64,000 nucleotides of DNA from the NCBI RefSeq assembly GCF_002250115.1, contig NZ_CP019985.1:2914001-2978000 (forward strand). The letters run 5' to 3'. The stretch comes from Shouchella clausii. Its GTDB lineage: Bacteria; Bacillota; Bacilli; Bacillales; Bacillaceae_D. Position numbers and translations under genes: made by a program. The notes under the pieces were generated by a model. It did no database searches. It was not told the origin of the DNA and saw nothing but the letters and a program-made list of their open reading frames with translations. Below, one piece after another: positions 63,767 to 64,000 of this stretch; the first letter of the stretch is position 1, and each line of letters starts with the position of its first letter.

Positions 63767-64000
63767 GTGGAAAACATAACATGGAAAGTCACAGACGGCA
63801 TCGCAGAGATCGCGCTAAAGCGGCCCCCTGCCAATGCGCTTGCACGGTCTGTGATTGAAGAGCTGAGCGATGTTTTTGAAAACGTATACAAAGATGATGC
63901 AATTAAAGTGGCAATCATTTACGGAGAAGGCCGTTTTTTTGCGGCAGGGGCAGATATTAAGGAATTTACAGAAGTAAGCGACAGCAAAGAGTTTGCCCAA
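63767..64000 (+). CDS. fadB: enoyl-CoA hydratase, 3' end outside window
   Basis: First 78 codons only, GTG start after AAAGGAGGA. The crotonase fold begins with VTDGIAEIALKRPPANAL and the oxyanion-hole motif GEGRFFAAGADIKEFTEV is present. It hydrates trans-2-enoyl-CoA in beta-oxidation. In B. subtilis fadB follows fadR, so the three genes lcfA, fadR and fadB keep their usual order. The frame is open to the window end. Confidence 0.9.
   Translation, partial: MENITWKVTDGIAEIALKRPPANALARSVIEELSDVFENVYKDDAIKVAIIYGEGRFFAAGADIKEFTEVSDSKEFAQ

Overview
The window looks like chromosome from a spore-forming Bacillaceae bacterium. The gene order closely follows the Bacillus subtilis dnaE-polA-gapB-dnaBI-thrS-infC-pheST-polX-mutS2-lcfA-fadR backbone. 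Spore genes (ytrH, ytrI, ytaF, ytxC, sspI), T-box leaders and an AUU-started infC fit this. Very acidic exported segments in the YknW/YknX homologues and an mqnC gene hint at an alkaliphilic lineage such as Shouchella clausii or Alkalihalobacillus; that genus-level guess is inference. No rRNA, tRNA, CRISPR array, prophage or complete insertion sequence was seen.

Layout. 1-6.5 kb: CBS/hotdog protein (partial), ytpI, nrnA, the divergent sporulation pair ytrH-ytrI, and dnaE. 6.6-18 kb: central metabolism (malic enzyme, a GntR regulator, accDA, pfkA-pyk, citZ-icd-mdh). 18-28.4 kb: an Lrp regulator, phoPR, a PhoP-box promoter driving a very short terminated transcript, polA, mutM, ytaF, coaE, gapB and speD. 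28.5-34.2 kb: an unknown protein, nrdR, the primosome genes dnaB-dnaI, mqnC (futalosine route to menaquinone) and ytxC. 34.2-44.3 kb: thrS with T-box, two oxidoreductases, dacC and a yknWXYZ-type export system. 44.3-50.5 kb: infC-rpmI-rplT, a CcpA-controlled symporter pair, ysdB, ysdC and sspI. 50.6-64 kb: an rRNA methyltransferase, pheST with T-box, zapA, a CvpA protein, polX, mutS2, a DUF350 gene, lcfA, fadR and the start of an enoyl-CoA hydratase gene.

Control sites connect these genes. There are cre sites at lcfA and at the symporter promoter, a FadR-type palindrome at fadR, a CcpN-like site at gapB, an L20-type attenuator at infC, and a PhoP box just after phoR.

The most unusual structures are two. 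First, a dispersed family of short elements bounded by CAGACTG/CAGTCTG (five clear copies, two diverged). At coaE and pheT an element lies between two copies of the same ~25-bp terminator hairpin. Second, the PhoP-box/-10/terminator unit at 21.45-21.59 kb, which has no gene inside and could be a phosphate-regulated small RNA.
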